This document shows, piece by piece, positions 8,159 through 19,000 of a stretch of 64,000 nt of DNA. The notes under the pieces were generated by a model, which saw nothing but the letters and a program-made list of their open reading frames with translations, ran no database searches and was not told the origin of the DNA. Location: assembly GCF_003337435.1 (NCBI RefSeq), contig NZ_QPJS01000003.1, positions 186,001 to 250,000 of the forward strand. The letters are read 5' to 3'. Made by a program: the position numbers and the translations under genes. Position 1 is the stretch's first letter. Every line of letters begins with the position of its first letter. The stretch comes from Schleiferia thermophila. Its GTDB lineage: Bacteria > Bacteroidota > Bacteroidia > Flavobacteriales > Schleiferiaceae.

Positions 8159-10708
8159 TCAGGCGTTTTCTTCAGCTACAGCAGCTGATTCTTCAAGGAT
8201 GAGCAATCCGTCTTTTGCTTCGTTTACATCAACAAGCAACGACATTCCTTCTTTGAGCTTTCCGGTGATAATTTCTTCGGCGAGAGGATCTTCCAGATAT
8301 CGCTGAATGGCTCTGGCAAGAGGTCTGGCTCCGAATTGAGGATCAAATCCCTTTTCAGCCAGAAACTCGGTGGCTGCATCTGTGAGTTTGAGGTTGTAAC
8401 CGATTTTGTGGACTCTCTTCAGCAACTTATCGATTTCCAGATGGATGATTTTCAGGATATCATCTTTATTTAGGCTGTTGAAGATGATGACATCGTCTAT
8501 CCGGTTCAGAAATTCCGGAGCAAAGGCCTTTTTCAGAGCACTTTCCAGTACACCTTTGGCCAGTTCATTTTGGTTTTCTTGTTTGGCTTTGGTCATAAAT
8601 CCGACACCGGTACCAAAATCTTTGAGTTGACGGGTACCAATGTTGGAAGTCATTATGATGATGGTGTTTTTGAAATCAATTTTTCGTCCCAATGAGTCGG
8701 TCATTACACCATCGTCCAATGCCTGCAGCAGAAGGTTAAACACGTCTGGATGAGCCTTTTCAATTTCATCCAGCAGAATGACGCTGTAAGGCTTTCTGCG
8801 GACCTTTTCGGTGAGCTGACCACCCTCTTCATAGCCTACATATCCTGGAGGCGCCCCGATAAGTCTGGATACTGAGAATTTTTCCATATATTCACTCATG
8901 TCGATGCGAATGAGTGCATCTTCCGAATCGAAGAGAGCTCTTGCCATTTCTTTGGCTAGTTGTGTTTTACCTACTCCAGTAGGTCCAAGGAATATAAAGG
9001 AGCCAATGGGTTTTTTCGGATCTTTGAGACCGGCGCGGTTGCGTTGAATAGCTTTTACTACTTTTCTTACAGCCTCTTCCTGGCCAATGACTCTGCCTTG
9101 CAGCTCGTCAGCGAGTTTTGCAAGGCGGCTGCTTTCGGCCTGGGCTATACGCTGCACTGGTATTCCCGTCATCATAGAAACTACTTCGGCTACATGCTCA
9201 GCTGTAACCACTTCCTTGTTCTTGCGTACTTCTTCTTCCCATTCTCTTTGGGCTTCCATCAGCTGGGTTTCCAATCTTCTTTCATCGTCTCGAATACGGG
9301 CTGCATCTTCAAACCGCTGCTTTCGCACCACATTGTTTTTCTCCTCTTTGAGTTTTTCCAGCTGCCTTTCCAGTTCGAGAATGGTTTCGGGCACTCTGAT
9401 GGAGGTGATATGCACCCTGGAACCAGTTTCGTCCAGAGCATCAATTGCCTTGTCGGGCAAGTGACGGTCTGTGACATACCGCTGGGTAAGAAACACACAT
9501 GCTTCGACAGCTTCGTCGGTAAAAATCACATTGTGATGCTCTTCGTATTTGTCTTTTATATTTTTAAGAATCTGTATAGTTTCTTCAGGTGAGGTTGGTT
9601 CTACCATTACCTTCTGAAATCTTCTTTCCAGAGCACCGTCCTTTTCAATGTATTGCCTGTATTCATCGAGTGTGGTGGCTCCAATGCATTGGATTTCTCC
9701 CCGGGCCAGCGCCGGCTTAAACATATTGGAAGCATCCAGTGAACCGGTGGCACCGCCGGCACCTACAATGGTATGGATTTCATCAATAAAGAGGATTACA
9801 TCGTCATTTTTTTCAAGTTCGTTCATCAGAGATTTCATCCGCTCTTCAAACTGACCTCTGTATTTTGTGCCTGCTACCATGGATGCCAGATCGAGTGCCA
9901 CAATTCTCTTGTTGAACAGAACTCTGCTGACTTGCCTTTTTTCTATCCGTAAAGCCAGACCCTCGGCTATAGCTGATTTTCCTACACCTGGTTCACCGAT
10001 CAGCAGCGGATTGTTCTTCTTTCTTCTGGACAGAATTTGAGAAACGCGTTCGATTTCTTTCTCTCTTCCTACGACAGGGTCTAGTTTTCCTTCTCTAGCT
10101 AGCTGGGTAAGGTCCCTTCCAAAATTGTCGAGAACGGGCGTTTTGGATTTATTTTCCATTTTACCACCCGGGCGCGATGAATAACCGGATCTTTCTCTCC
10201 TTTCGAAATCATCTTCTTCTTCAAAGGCGCTCATGCTGATGTCTTCTCTCATCTTATCGGCAGAAAGAGGATCCTGAATATTCATAAAAACCTGTCGTGC
10301 ATTTTCATAACTTACACCAAAATTGCGCAAGACTCTGGTTACCGGATCTTCATCGTTCTTCAGAATACAAAGCAGCAAGTGAGCTGTACGTATTTCAGGA
10401 CTTTGAAGTTTTTTGGCTTCTAGCAAAGTAATTTTGAGCACTTTTTCAGCTTGTCGGGTCAGTGGGATGTTCTTTTTTATATTGATATTGCCCTGAAAGT
10501 TTGCGGGCATCAGTGCTTCAATTCGTTGTCTTAGCATTTGAAGGTCCACACCTAGCTCATGAAGGATCTGCACAGCACTTCCTTCTCCCTCTCGGATGAT
10601 TCCGAGCATCAGATGCTCTGTACCGATCAGGTCATGCCCCAGGCGCAGAGCTTCCTCCTTGCTGTAGCTAATGACATCTTTTACTCTTGGTGAAAAATTT
10701 TCTTCCAT
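8159..10708 (-). CDS. clpC: ATP-dependent Clp protease ATPase subunit ClpC
   Basis: 849 residues. Two Clp-N repeats (about 3-145) bind substrates or adaptors. AAA domain D1 has Walker A GEPGVGKS at 238-245 and Walker B VILFIDEIH near 300. A UVR-type coiled middle segment (about 430-490) is characteristic of ClpC rather than ClpB or ClpA. D2 has Walker A GPTGVGKT followed by a ClpB_D2-small C-terminus. ClpC unfolds proteins and feeds them to ClpP, and also acts as a chaperone. It is a single-gene unit with its own promoter and terminator, divergent from gyrA. No clpP or mcsAB is adjacent. Confidence 0.96.
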   Translation of the reverse strand: MEENFSPRVKDVISYSKEEALRLGHDLIGTEHLMLGIIREGEGSAVQILHELGVDLQMLRQRIEALMPANFQGNINIKKNIPLTRQAEKVLKITLLEAKKLQSPEIRTAHLLLCILKNDEDPVTRVLRNFGVSYENARQVFMNIQDPLSADKMREDISMSAFEEEDDFERRERSGYSSRPGGKMENKSKTPVLDNFGRDLTQLAREGKLDPVVGREKEIERVSQILSRRKKNNPLLIGEPGVGKSAIAEGLALRIEKRQVSRVLFNKRIVALDLASMVAGTKYRGQFEERMKSLMNELEKNDDVILFIDEIHTIVGAGGATGSLDASNMFKPALARGEIQCIGATTLDEYRQYIEKDGALERRFQKVMVEPTSPEETIQILKNIKDKYEEHHNVIFTDEAVEACVFLTQRYVTDRHLPDKAIDALDETGSRVHITSIRVPETILELERQLEKLKEEKNNVVRKQRFEDAARIRDDERRLETQLMEAQREWEEEVRKNKEVVTAEHVAEVVSMMTGIPVQRIAQAESSRLAKLADELQGRVIGQEEAVRKVVKAIQRNRAGLKDPKKPIGSFIFLGPTGVGKTQLAKEMARALFDSEDALIRIDMSEYMEKFSVSRLIGAPPGYVGYEEGGQLTEKVRRKPYSVILLDEIEKAHPDVFNLLLQALDDGVMTDSLGRKIDFKNTIIIMTSNIGTRQLKDFGTGVGFMTKAKQENQNELAKGVLESALKKAFAPEFLNRIDDVIIFNSLNKDDILKIIHLEIDKLLKRVHKIGYNLKLTDAATEFLAEKGFDPQFGARPLARAIQRYLEDPLAEEIITGKLKEGMSLLVDVNEAKDGLLILEESAAVAEENA

Positions 10709-10760
10709 TTCTTCTATATGAGGTTAAAAATATAACGACATTTTTCGCAAATCTGTTTAT

Positions 10761-10789
10761 CAAATGTAAATTCCGAAATATTCATGCAA
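10761..10789 (-). promoter_or_regulatory. Promoter of clpC (TTG-N18-TACATTTG)
   Basis: On the minus strand TTG (10789-10787), an 18-nt spacer and TACATTTG (10768-10761) match the Bacteroidota -33/-7 pattern, about 50 nt before the clpC ATG. Confidence 0.6.
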
Positions 10790-10879
10790 TTTTTTTGCCC
10801 TTATTATTTTTAACAAAAATCTGTGTAAAAATCCAAATATCCTGTGACAATCCTCAAACTTTACACCTGGTTTGGTGGC

Positions 10880-10887
10880 TATTTTTG
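10880..10887 (+). promoter_or_regulatory. Possible -7 element for gyrA
   Basis: TATTTTTG followed by C fits TAnnTTTG and lies about 45 nt before the gyrA ATG. No clear -33 TTG is seen at the right spacing. Confidence 0.4.
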
Positions 10888-10932
10888 CCACTTTGACCAA
10901 AAAACTTAAAAAATAAGTTTTATACCGACAAT

Positions 10933-13464
10933 ATGACAGAAAGCGAAAAAATCATTCCGGTTAACATCGAAGAAGAAATGAAATCAGCCTACATCGACTA
11001 TTCGATGTCGGTTATTGTCTCAAGAGCTTTACCAGATGTGAGAGACGGTTTGAAACCAGTGCATCGCAGAGTGCTCTACGGAATGTATGAATTAGGGGTC
11101 CTGTCCAACAGACCTTATAAAAAATCTGCCAGAATAGTTGGGGAAGTATTGGGTAAATATCATCCACATGGGGATAGCTCGGTGTATGATACTATGGTCA
11201 GAATGGCCCAGGATTGGTCGATGCGGTATACTCTTGTAGATGGTCAGGGAAACTTTGGCTCCATCGATGGCGACAGTCCGGCAGCGATGCGATACACCGA
11301 AGCCCGTCTGCGCAGGATAGCCGAAGAAATGCTCTCCGATATCGAAAAAGATACTGTTGATTTTCAGCTCAACTTTGACGATTCGCTTAAAGAGCCCACT
11401 GTACTGCCGACGCGAATTCCCAATCTGCTCATCAACGGGGCTTCGGGCATTGCTGTAGGGATGGCCACCAATATGCCACCGCACAACCTCAAAGACACTA
11501 TTGATGCAATTGTAGCCTTGATCGAGCATCCCGATATCTCTATTGACGAATTAATCAAAATCATTAAAGCCCCTGATTTTCCGACCGGAGGTATCATTTA
11601 CGGTTATGAAGGCGTAAAAGAATCGTATCATACCGGTAGAGGGCGTATTGCATTAAGAGGTAAAGCCAACATTGAGGAAATAGATGGACGTACCTGCATC
11701 ATTGTTACCGAAATTCCTTTCCAGGTCAATAAATCCGAGATGATCAAAAAAACGGCGGACCTTGTCAATGATAAGAAAATAGAAGGTATTGCCGATATCC
11801 GAGATGAAAGTGACAGAGATGGTCTGAGAGTAGTCTATGTGCTGAAAAAAGATGCAATTCCCAATGTGGTGCTTAATCATTTGTATAAATACACCCCTCT
11901 GCAAAGCACTTTTTCCGTTAACAACATTGCTCTGGTCAATGGCCGTCCGATGTTGGTTAATCTGAAAGAGTTAATTCAACACTTCATCGACTTCCGCCAT
12001 TCGGTCATCATGCGCCGTACGCGCTTTGAACTTGAACAGGCCGAGAAAAAAGCTCACATCCTCGAAGGATTGCTCAAAGTAATTTCTTCCAAAGACGATC
12101 TGGACAGAGCTATTGATCTAATACGAAACTCCAGCAGTGTCGATGACGCCAGGTCAGGATTGATGGCTGTTTTTGACCTGTCTGAAATTCAGGCTAAAGC
12201 CATCCTGGAACTCCGCCTCCAACGTCTCACAGGCCTGGAAAGAGAAAAAATCAAAGCCGAATACGATGAGCTGATGAAGACCATCGCTTACCTCAAAGAG
12301 GTACTAGAAAGCAAGGAGCTCCAGATGAAAATCATAAAAGACGAGCTACTTGAAGTCAAAGAAAAATATGGAGATGAGCGCAGGACTACAATTGACTTCT
12401 CAGGAGGAGACCTTTCAATAGAGGACATGATAGCCGATGAAGAAGTAGTGATAACCATTTCCCATGCTGGGTATATCAAGCGCACATCACTGAATGAATA
12501 TCGAACTCAGAGCCGGGGGGGCGTAGGTCAGAAAGGAGCAACCACACGCGATGAGGATTTCGTAGAGCACATATTTATGGCTACCAACCACAACTATCTT
12601 CTCCTCTTTACCCAATCCGGCAAATGCTACTGGCTGCGTGTATATGAAATTCCTGAGGGCAGTAAGGCCTCTAAAGGAAGAGCCATTCAAAACCTCATTA
12701 ATTTGCCTCCGGACGACAAAGTCTTGGCATACATCAATGTAGATAACCTCTCAGTTCCGGATTATTTGGATAAACACTACATTACTTTGGTAACCAAAAA
12801 GGGTGTTATCAAAAAAACCACCCTTGAAGCATACTCCCGACCCAGGGCCAATGGCATAGCTGCCATCACAGTGAGAGAAGGCGATGAACTGCTGGAAGCT
12901 TGCCTATCCGATGGAAATTCGGAAATTGTAATTGCTGTACGTTCAGGAAAAGCTATACGATTCCATGAATCCACCGTAAGACCAATGGGAAGAAGCGCAG
13001 CAGGTGTAAAAGCCGTGACACTAGCTGACGAAAGCGACGAAGTGGTAGGCATGGTATGTGTCAGCGATCTAAATAGAGATATCCTCGTAGTGTCTGAAAA
13101 AGGGTATGGAAAGCGTACTTCCATTGACGAATACAGAATTACCAACCGAGGTGCCAAGGGAGTAAAAACCATCAACATCACCGAAAAAACCGGGTTGCTG
13201 GTTGCCATCAAAGATGTGACCGACGATGACGATCTGATTATCATCAATAAAAAAGGGGTGGCAATTCGCTTTTCCGTGGCCGACCTTAGGGTAATGGGCA
13301 GAAACACACAAGGAGTACGACTGATCAACCTCAGAAACGGAGAGACCATAGCTTCGGTCTGCAGAGTCCCACGCGCTGAAAATGAAGATAGTGAACAGAT
13401 ACCAGATAGCACCCTATCGCTCAACGACATTTCAGAACAAGAATCTGAAACCACTTCTGATTAA
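10933..13464 (+). CDS. gyrA: DNA gyrase subunit A
   Basis: 843 residues. The breakage-reunion domain comes first, with the active-site tyrosine in [10 protein letters not shown] (Tyr121) and the quinolone region [10 protein letters not shown]; Ser82 and Asp86 are the susceptible-type residues (E. coli Ser83 and Asp87). The GyrA-box is present as RGGVGQKG near residue 527, followed by the six-bladed pinwheel domain, so this is gyrase rather than topoisomerase IV. The acidic tail is Glu/Ser-rich. It introduces negative supercoils together with GyrB, whose gene lies about 10 kb away on the minus strand. A TPR-protein gene follows after 55 nt. Confidence 0.96.
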   Translation: MTESEKIIPVNIEEEMKSAYIDYSMSVIVSRALPDVRDGLKPVHRRVLYGMYELGVLSNRPYKKSARIVGEVLGKYHPHGDSSVYDTMVRMAQDWSMRYTLVDGQGNFGSIDGDSPAAMRYTEARLRRIAEEMLSDIEKDTVDFQLNFDDSLKEPTVLPTRIPNLLINGASGIAVGMATNMPPHNLKDTIDAIVALIEHPDISIDELIKIIKAPDFPTGGIIYGYEGVKESYHTGRGRIALRGKANIEEIDGRTCIIVTEIPFQVNKSEMIKKTADLVNDKKIEGIADIRDESDRDGLRVVYVLKKDAIPNVVLNHLYKYTPLQSTFSVNNIALVNGRPMLVNLKELIQHFIDFRHSVIMRRTRFELEQAEKKAHILEGLLKVISSKDDLDRAIDLIRNSSSVDDARSGLMAVFDLSEIQAKAILELRLQRLTGLEREKIKAEYDELMKTIAYLKEVLESKELQMKIIKDELLEVKEKYGDERRTTIDFSGGDLSIEDMIADEEVVITISHAGYIKRTSLNEYRTQSRGGVGQKGATTRDEDFVEHIFMATNHNYLLLFTQSGKCYWLRVYEIPEGSKASKGRAIQNLINLPPDDKVLAYINVDNLSVPDYLDKHYITLVTKKGVIKKTTLEAYSRPRANGIAAITVREGDELLEACLSDGNSEIVIAVRSGKAIRFHESTVRPMGRSAAGVKAVTLADESDEVVGMVCVSDLNRDILVVSEKGYGKRTSIDEYRITNRGAKGVKTINITEKTGLLVAIKDVTDDDDLIIINKKGVAIRFSVADLRVMGRNTQGVRLINLRNGETIASVCRVPRAENEDSEQIPDSTLSLNDISEQESETTSD

Positions 13465-13519
13465 TCAGATCCTTTAATTTTGGTACAGTTATCATACATA
13501 ACAGCAAATAATAAATACA

Positions 13520-14836
13520 ATGAAAAAATCAGCAATTCTTATCTTGGTAGTAGCAACTTTCTGTCTGGAAGCACAGATTGGACCCACAGTTAGCTCTGCA
13601 GTCATAGCCCTGGAGCGAAGAAATGATCTTCCGGATGCGAAGAGAAACATAGATAATGCCACTGTTAAACTCAATGAAGTAGGTACTGCTAATGTAAAGC
13701 CAAAAGATTTGGCCAAATACTATTACTACAATGGCAAAATCCATCTGGAGATTTATACGTCACAGGATAATGCAGTCGCCAACCTGGAACCGAGGGCACT
13801 CGATATAGCTGCAGAAAATCTGAAAAAATGCCTCGAGTACGAAAAATCCATCGGCAAAAAGTTTTTTACTGATGTCGCTGTGACTGATATGTACGCAGTT
13901 ATAGGTCAGGTACAGCGCAGAGGTGAAAGAGCAGCTCGCAATGAGCAGTTGGAAGAAGCATACAAGGACTTTATGCTCTCTTATGAGCTAGGTCAGACTC
14001 CTGGTATAGATGTGCTCGATACCGTAATGCTCTACAATGCATCGTTGATGAAGTTCAATGCAAGGGATTTTCAGGAAGCCATCCGATTGTTTAATAAACT
14101 GATAGAACTCGACTACAAAGGAGTCCAATACATCGTATATGACAATGAACAGAAGAGAGATGTACAATTTGGATCTCCACAAGAGATGAAGAGAAATTTA
14201 AAAATTAGACCCGATCGCTTCACCAATCCAAGAGAAGAAGGCGATATAAGACCCGATATACTCCTGATGCTGGCAGTAGCATATAAAAGCATTGACGATA
14301 AAGAAAATTACACAGCAGTACTGAAAAAAGCCCGGTCAATGTATCCTAATGACGAACGCTTTATCAGAGAAGAACTCGATAGCTTCATCAAAGCTAAACA
14401 ATACGACAAAGCCATAGAAAATTTACGACTTTCCCTTCAGAACGATCCAAACAACAAACTATTCTGGTTTATAATGGGAACTATATACCATACAGAAATG
14501 AATGACCTTAAGCAGGCAGAGGAAGCCTATAATAAAGCACTTGAGCTCGATGAAAACTATGCAGATGTACTCTACATGAAAGGTCTCATATATGTGTCCA
14601 AAGCCAATGACATAATAGAACAGATGAATAAACTATCTATCAACGAGACAAAAAAATACGAAAAACTAAAAGCTGAGCAGCTGGAAATGTTTAAAAAAGC
14701 TCTGCCACTGTTTGAAAGAGCATTCGACATCAATCCAAAAGACAAAGACACAATTAAAGCACTTCGCGAAGTCTACTACAAAACAGGTAATGCTCAAAAA
14801 GCCATGGAGATGGATAAACTCCTCCAACAAAGCTAA
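13520..14836 (+). CDS. Tetratricopeptide repeat protein
   Basis: 438 residues with an N-terminal signal peptide (residues 4-17, cleavage near EAQ). Several TPR units are visible, the clearest at about 290-360 (YDKAIENLRLSLQNDPNN, then LKQAEEAYNKALELD) and 395-435. The protein is therefore periplasmic or outer-membrane associated and likely a scaffold. A TPR gene directly after gyrA is a familiar arrangement in Bacteroidota, but I know of no defined function. A bidirectional terminator follows. Confidence 0.8.
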   Translation: MKKSAILILVVATFCLEAQIGPTVSSAVIALERRNDLPDAKRNIDNATVKLNEVGTANVKPKDLAKYYYYNGKIHLEIYTSQDNAVANLEPRALDIAAENLKKCLEYEKSIGKKFFTDVAVTDMYAVIGQVQRRGERAARNEQLEEAYKDFMLSYELGQTPGIDVLDTVMLYNASLMKFNARDFQEAIRLFNKLIELDYKGVQYIVYDNEQKRDVQFGSPQEMKRNLKIRPDRFTNPREEGDIRPDILLMLAVAYKSIDDKENYTAVLKKARSMYPNDERFIREELDSFIKAKQYDKAIENLRLSLQNDPNNKLFWFIMGTIYHTEMNDLKQAEEAYNKALELDENYADVLYMKGLIYVSKANDIIEQMNKLSINETKKYEKLKAEQLEMFKKALPLFERAFDINPKDKDTIKALREVYYKTGNAQKAMEMDKLLQQS

Positions 14837-14842
14837 ATAAAC

Positions 14843-14871
14843 AAAAACCCGGCACTTCGCCGGGTTTTTTT
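14843..14871. terminator. Bidirectional terminator between the TPR gene and the SUI1-like gene
   Basis: Stem AACCCGGC (14846-14853) / GCCGGGTT (14859-14866) with A- and T-tracts on the two sides, so it can stop both convergent genes. Confidence 0.8.
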
Positions 14872-15235
14872 ATCCTCCTACTCTTTTGCTCTTTATTCCT
14901 TTTTGTTCAAGCCAGTTGGCAATTTCCTTTCGCCTGTCTCCCCCCTGTAGGATGATATAATCATCTTTAACACTTCCTCCGGTATTCAAAAATTTTTTTA
15001 ATTGCGAAGCTAAATCCTGGATGTCGATTTGTTTTGGAAGATTTTTGAGGATGGTCACTGGTTTTCCATTTCTTCCCTTTACTTCAAAATGCAGTTCGGC
15101 GACGTTCAAAGTTTCCCCGTCCAGATCTTGTTTATCAAAGAATTGAGTAAGCTTTTCAAAGGGATTGTAACCACTGTTAGTACTGTATGAAAAAGCGTAA
15201 TCTTTATTTAGTTGTCTGGCCTTATCTTTTTTCAC
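14870..15235 (-). CDS. SUI1/eIF1-like translation factor (YciH family)
   Basis: 121 residues. The C-terminal half (about 45-121) is an eIF1/SUI1 fold: KGRNGKPVTILKNLP, then LASQLKKFLNTGGSVKDD and the closing basic WLEQKGIKSKRVGG. In archaea and eukaryotes eIF1 monitors start codon choice; bacterial YciH-type proteins are thought to affect initiation fidelity, but their role is not settled. The N-terminal 40 residues are less conserved and polar. It lies downstream of rpsT but is separated by rpsT's terminator. Confidence 0.85.
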   Translation of the reverse strand: MKKDKARQLNKDYAFSYSTNSGYNPFEKLTQFFDKQDLDGETLNVAELHFEVKGRNGKPVTILKNLPKQIDIQDLASQLKKFLNTGGSVKDDYIILQGGDRRKEIANWLEQKGIKSKRVGG

Positions 15236-15257
15236 AGTAAAAATCTATAATGTAATC

Positions 15258-15297
15258 AAAAATAAAAAAGCACACCTACAAATCTGGAGGCGTGCTT
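15258..15297 (-). terminator. Intrinsic terminator after rpsT
   Basis: On the minus strand a 10-bp stem (15297-15288 with 15277-15268, one G-U pair) is followed by a T-rich run. Confidence 0.75.
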
Positions 15298-15321
15298 CAA
15301 ATTTTTATAAACTTTTGCAAA

Positions 15322-15594
15322 TTAAGCAATAGCCGCGTTGGCTTTTATCTTATTCACGTATTTTGTCAGCTTAGATTTTAGATTGGCCGATTTGTTTTTG
15401 TGAATAATACCTCTTTTCACAAGTCTATCGACCAGGGAAACCACTTTGGGAAGCAATTCCTCAGCAGCGGATGGGTCTGTGGTCATTCTCAGTTTTTTAA
15501 CAGCATTTCGGGCTGTTTTGTGATAGTATCTGTTGTGGATTCGTCTTTTTTCTGTTTGACGAATTCTTTTTAAAGCGGATTTGTGATTTGCCAT
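15322..15594 (-). CDS. rpsT: 30S ribosomal protein S20
   Basis: 90 residues, the usual length, very basic and helical. The N-terminus [13 protein letters not shown] and the [16 protein letters not shown] segment are diagnostic for S20, which binds 16S rRNA early in small-subunit assembly. The gene starts 39 nt after the nearer tRNA-Glu with no terminator between, so it probably shares the tRNA promoter. Confidence 0.97.
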   Translation of the reverse strand: MANHKSALKRIRQTEKRRIHNRYYHKTARNAVKKLRMTTDPSAAEELLPKVVSLVDRLVKRGIIHKNKSANLKSKLTKYVNKIKANAAIA

Positions 15595-15635
15595 TGTTCA
15601 ACTAAAATGTTTTCTTTAATGCATAGTTGTTTTGG

Positions 15636-15707
15636 TAGCCCATAGGGGAATCGAACCCCTCTTTTCAGAATGAAAATCTGACGTCCTAACCGATAGACGA
15701 ATGGGCC
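15636..15707 (-). tRNA. tRNA-Glu (TTC), copy nearer rpsT
   Basis: A full cloverleaf reads on the minus strand. The acceptor arm starts GGCCCAT and ends ATGGGCT plus discriminator A; the T arm is GGTTCGATTCC-like; the anticodon TTC sits in an ATTTTCA-type loop. The 3' CCA is encoded (15635-15633). The tRNA body is identical to the second copy 83 nt away. Confidence 0.95.
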
Positions 15708-15718
15708 TCTTACCTTAG

Positions 15719-15790
15719 TAGCCCATAGGGGAATCGAACCCCTCTTTTCAGAATGAAAATCTGACGTCCTAACCGATAGACGAATGGGCC
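15719..15790 (-). tRNA. tRNA-Glu (TTC), promoter-proximal copy
   Basis: Identical to the neighbouring copy over all 72 nt, but the bases after the discriminator are CTA, so here the CCA end must be added or repaired by CCA transferase after trimming. It is the first gene behind the promoter at 15807-15837. Confidence 0.95.
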
Positions 15791-15806
15791 TTAGGCAATC
15801 GGGCTG

Positions 15807-15837
15807 CAAAAATAAACCATTAGGTTTTACTAGCAAA
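15807..15837 (-). promoter_or_regulatory. Promoter of the tRNA-Glu pair / rpsT unit
   Basis: On the minus strand TTTG (15837-15834), a 19-nt spacer and TATTTTTG (15814-15807) match the Bacteroidota consensus closely. It lies 17 nt before the first tRNA. Confidence 0.75.
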
Positions 15838-15958
15838 TGTGCATTTGAGATTTTTTTGTGATAAAAAAAGTTGATAATCACAACAGTAGACACCACGCAT
15901 TGCAATTTCCGGACAAATTAAATGTTCATTAAGAAGCATAAAGTGGCCAACCAATTGG

Positions 15959-15966
15959 TACCTTTG
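15959..15966 (+). promoter_or_regulatory. -7 element upstream of mfd
   Basis: TACCTTTG followed by CA. Transcription would begin near 15973, downstream of the first possible ATG (15922). This supports the later mfd start at 16018. Confidence 0.5.
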
Positions 15967-16017
15967 CAAGTAGATACTTGTGAAATTTGTCAAATCACCG
16001 TTGCTTACAGATCCTAC

Positions 16018-19000
16018 ATGGAATATGGATATCAATCAATCAATAGTGAAGTCATTTCAAAGGAGCAAATAAAGAATTTGTTTAAAGAGTCGGACCTGTT
16101 CTCTACACTTGAGGTTCTCAGCAAATCTGAGAAATATACAAAATTTCTCATTTCTGACTTAAAAGGCTCTTTAAAATCAATTTTTACCTCTAAATTATTT
16201 GCTTTCGGCAATAATGTTTTGTTTATCTCACCATTCAATGAAGAGGCCGCTTATGTATACGAAGATGTAAAGGCACTTGAAGACAACGAATCAGTGCTTT
16301 ATTTTCCTCCTTCTCTTAAAAAACCTTATGAACTAGAGCAAACGGATAATGCCAATATTTTACACAGGGCAGAAACCTTGGCCCGAATCGTCACTACCAA
16401 ATATCCTAAAATTATTATCACTTCTGCTGATGCACTTTTTGAAAAGGTGATATCACAGAAAAGCCTTGCTTCGCAGCTGATTGAGCTACAAGTCGGTATG
16501 CCTGTAGGCATTGATTTTTTGAACGAAACACTCTTTGAATTTGGATTTGAAAGAGTTGACTTTGTTACCGATCCAGGTCAATTTAGCATCAGAGGAGGAA
16601 TTGTAGATGTGTTTTCCTACGTCAAAGAACATCCCTACCGAATTGAATTTTTTGGGGATGAAATTGAAAGCATCAGGCTCTTTCACATCGATTCACAGCT
16701 ATCGTTTGAAAAGGTAACTAAGGCAGTTTTATTGCCAAACATTGAAAATAAGGCACAGAAAGAAGAACGAAAGTTTTTGTTGGACTTGGTTGGTACTGAC
16801 ACTATCGTTGTAATTCAGGATAGCATACAAGTCATCGAGCGTATGGACGAAATGATGGCGATGGCTTTCGAAAAATTCGATGCCAAGCAGTCGCCGGTTC
16901 GTCATCTTAGTCCCGAAGACTTGTTTATTTCCGGCAGCCAGCTAAAACAAAAACTCGATCAGCATAAAATTGTAGAACTGGGCACAGTCAGTTGTTATCC
17001 CGATGTTTATAGACTTCAGTACAACTGCAAGCCTCATCCGGTTTTTAACAAAAACTTTGAACTTTTGGCTTCTTATATAAGGCAGAAGTCTTATCACGGA
17101 TTTTCTGTGATGATTTCTTGCAGCAGCCACCGACAGATAGAGAGACTGCATGCTGCACTTTCAGAACATGGTAGCGGTTTGAATTTTAAGACTATACTGC
17201 TCAGTTTTTACAGTGGATTTGAAGACCATGAGTCCAAGCTCATTCTTCTTACGGATCATCAGATTTTTGAGCGGTTTCACAGACATAAATTTAAGAATTT
17301 TTACGAGCAGAAACAAGCCATTACACTTAAAGAACTAACTTCCCTTCAGTTTGGTGACTATGTAGCTCATATCGACTATGGTATCGGAAAATTTGCCGGA
17401 CTTCAGAAAATTGAAAACAATGGCAAAATTCAAGAGGCCATTAAAATCATTTACAAAGACAACGACGTACTCTACGTTGGAATACATTCCCTGCACAAGA
17501 TTTCCAAATACACAGGAAAGGAGGGCACCGAACCAGTATTGAACAAACTAGGAACCAACACCTGGGCAAGAAAAAAGGAAGCAGCAAAAAAGAAGGTAAA
17601 ACAACTGGCTTTTGACCTAATACAACTCTATGCCCGGCGAAAGGCCAGTAAGGGCTATGCATTTCCGCCTGACCATTATTTGCAGTATGAGCTGGAAGCT
17701 TCCTTCATCTACGAAGATACTCCTGATCAGATTAAAGCCACTGCCGAAGTAAAGGCCGATATGGAAAGTGAAACTCCCATGGATAGATTAATCTGTGGAG
17801 ATGTTGGCTTTGGCAAAACCGAAATAGCCATCAGAGCCGCGTTCAAGGCTGCCCTAGACGGTAAGCAAACTGCTGTGTTGGTACCTACCACCCTTTTAGC
17901 TTTTCAGCATTATAAGACTTTCTCAAGCAGATTAAAAGATTTCCCGGTCAAAATCGAATATTTGTCAAGGGTCAAAACCACAAAACAACAAAAAGATATT
18001 CTTCAGCGACTTGCCGTCGGGGACATAGATATCATCATAGGAACCAATGCACTGGTCAGCGATCGGGTCAAGTTTAAAGATCTCGGATTGCTTATTATAG
18101 ACGAGGAACAAAAATTCGGAGTAGGTGTAAAGGAAAAACTCAAAACATTGAGGGTTAATGTTGATACCCTAACACTCACCGCCACACCCATTCCAAGAAC
18201 TTTACAATTTAGCCTTATGGCTGCTCGCGATCTTTCTGTTATGACGACACCTCCACCAAACAGATTGCCCGTGGATACACAAATTATCACATGGAACGAA
18301 GACATCATCCGTGATGCGATATTCAGGGAACTGCAACGCGATGGCCAGGTATACTTCATTCACAATCGAATTGAAAACATTTTTGAAATAGCAGGAATGC
18401 TTCAACGTCTGATCCCCGGAGCTTCCATTGCCGTGGCTCACGGCCAAATGGATACTTCCAAACTGGAAGAAATCATCCTCGGTTTTATGGATGGTGACTT
18501 CGACATCTTGGTCAGTACCTCCATAGCCGAAAATGGACTGGACATCCCCAATGCCAACACCATTATCATCAATCAGGCTCACAATTTCGGACTTAGTGAT
18601 CTGCACCAGCTCAGAGGTAGGGTTGGCAGGAGCAATATCAAGGCCTACTGCCTTTTGATAGCTCCTCTATTGGCTTCACTTCCGGAAATATCAAGGAAAA
18701 GGCTGAAAGCCATCGAGCAGTTCAACGATTTGGGCAGTGGATTTCAAATTGCACTTAAAGATCTCGAAATCAGAGGCGCTGGCAACTTGCTAGGCGGTGA
18801 GCAAAGTGGCTTTATCACCGACATTGGATTTGAAACTTATCAAAAGATTTTAGAAGAAGCCATTCAGGAATTAAAGGAAAACGAATTCAAAGAACTCTAC
18901 GCCGAAGAAATAACGAAAGCCAGTAAACCCAAAGAATGCGTTTTTGAAACCGATGTAGAAATTCTATTTCCAGATGAATACATCAATAAAACAGAAGAAA

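Noticed and set aside
8960-9592. 210-codon open frame on the plus strand inside clpC
   Set aside because: Antisense to a well-conserved gene; the product is Phe/Ser-rich with no motif and no start context.
12777-13454. 225-codon open frame antisense to gyrA
   Set aside because: Ser/Thr/Leu-biased shadow of gyrA codons; no homology features.
15922-16017. Earlier in-frame start of mfd
   Set aside because: The TACCTTTG element at 15959-15966 lies downstream of this ATG, and the extra 32 residues look nothing like an Mfd start.
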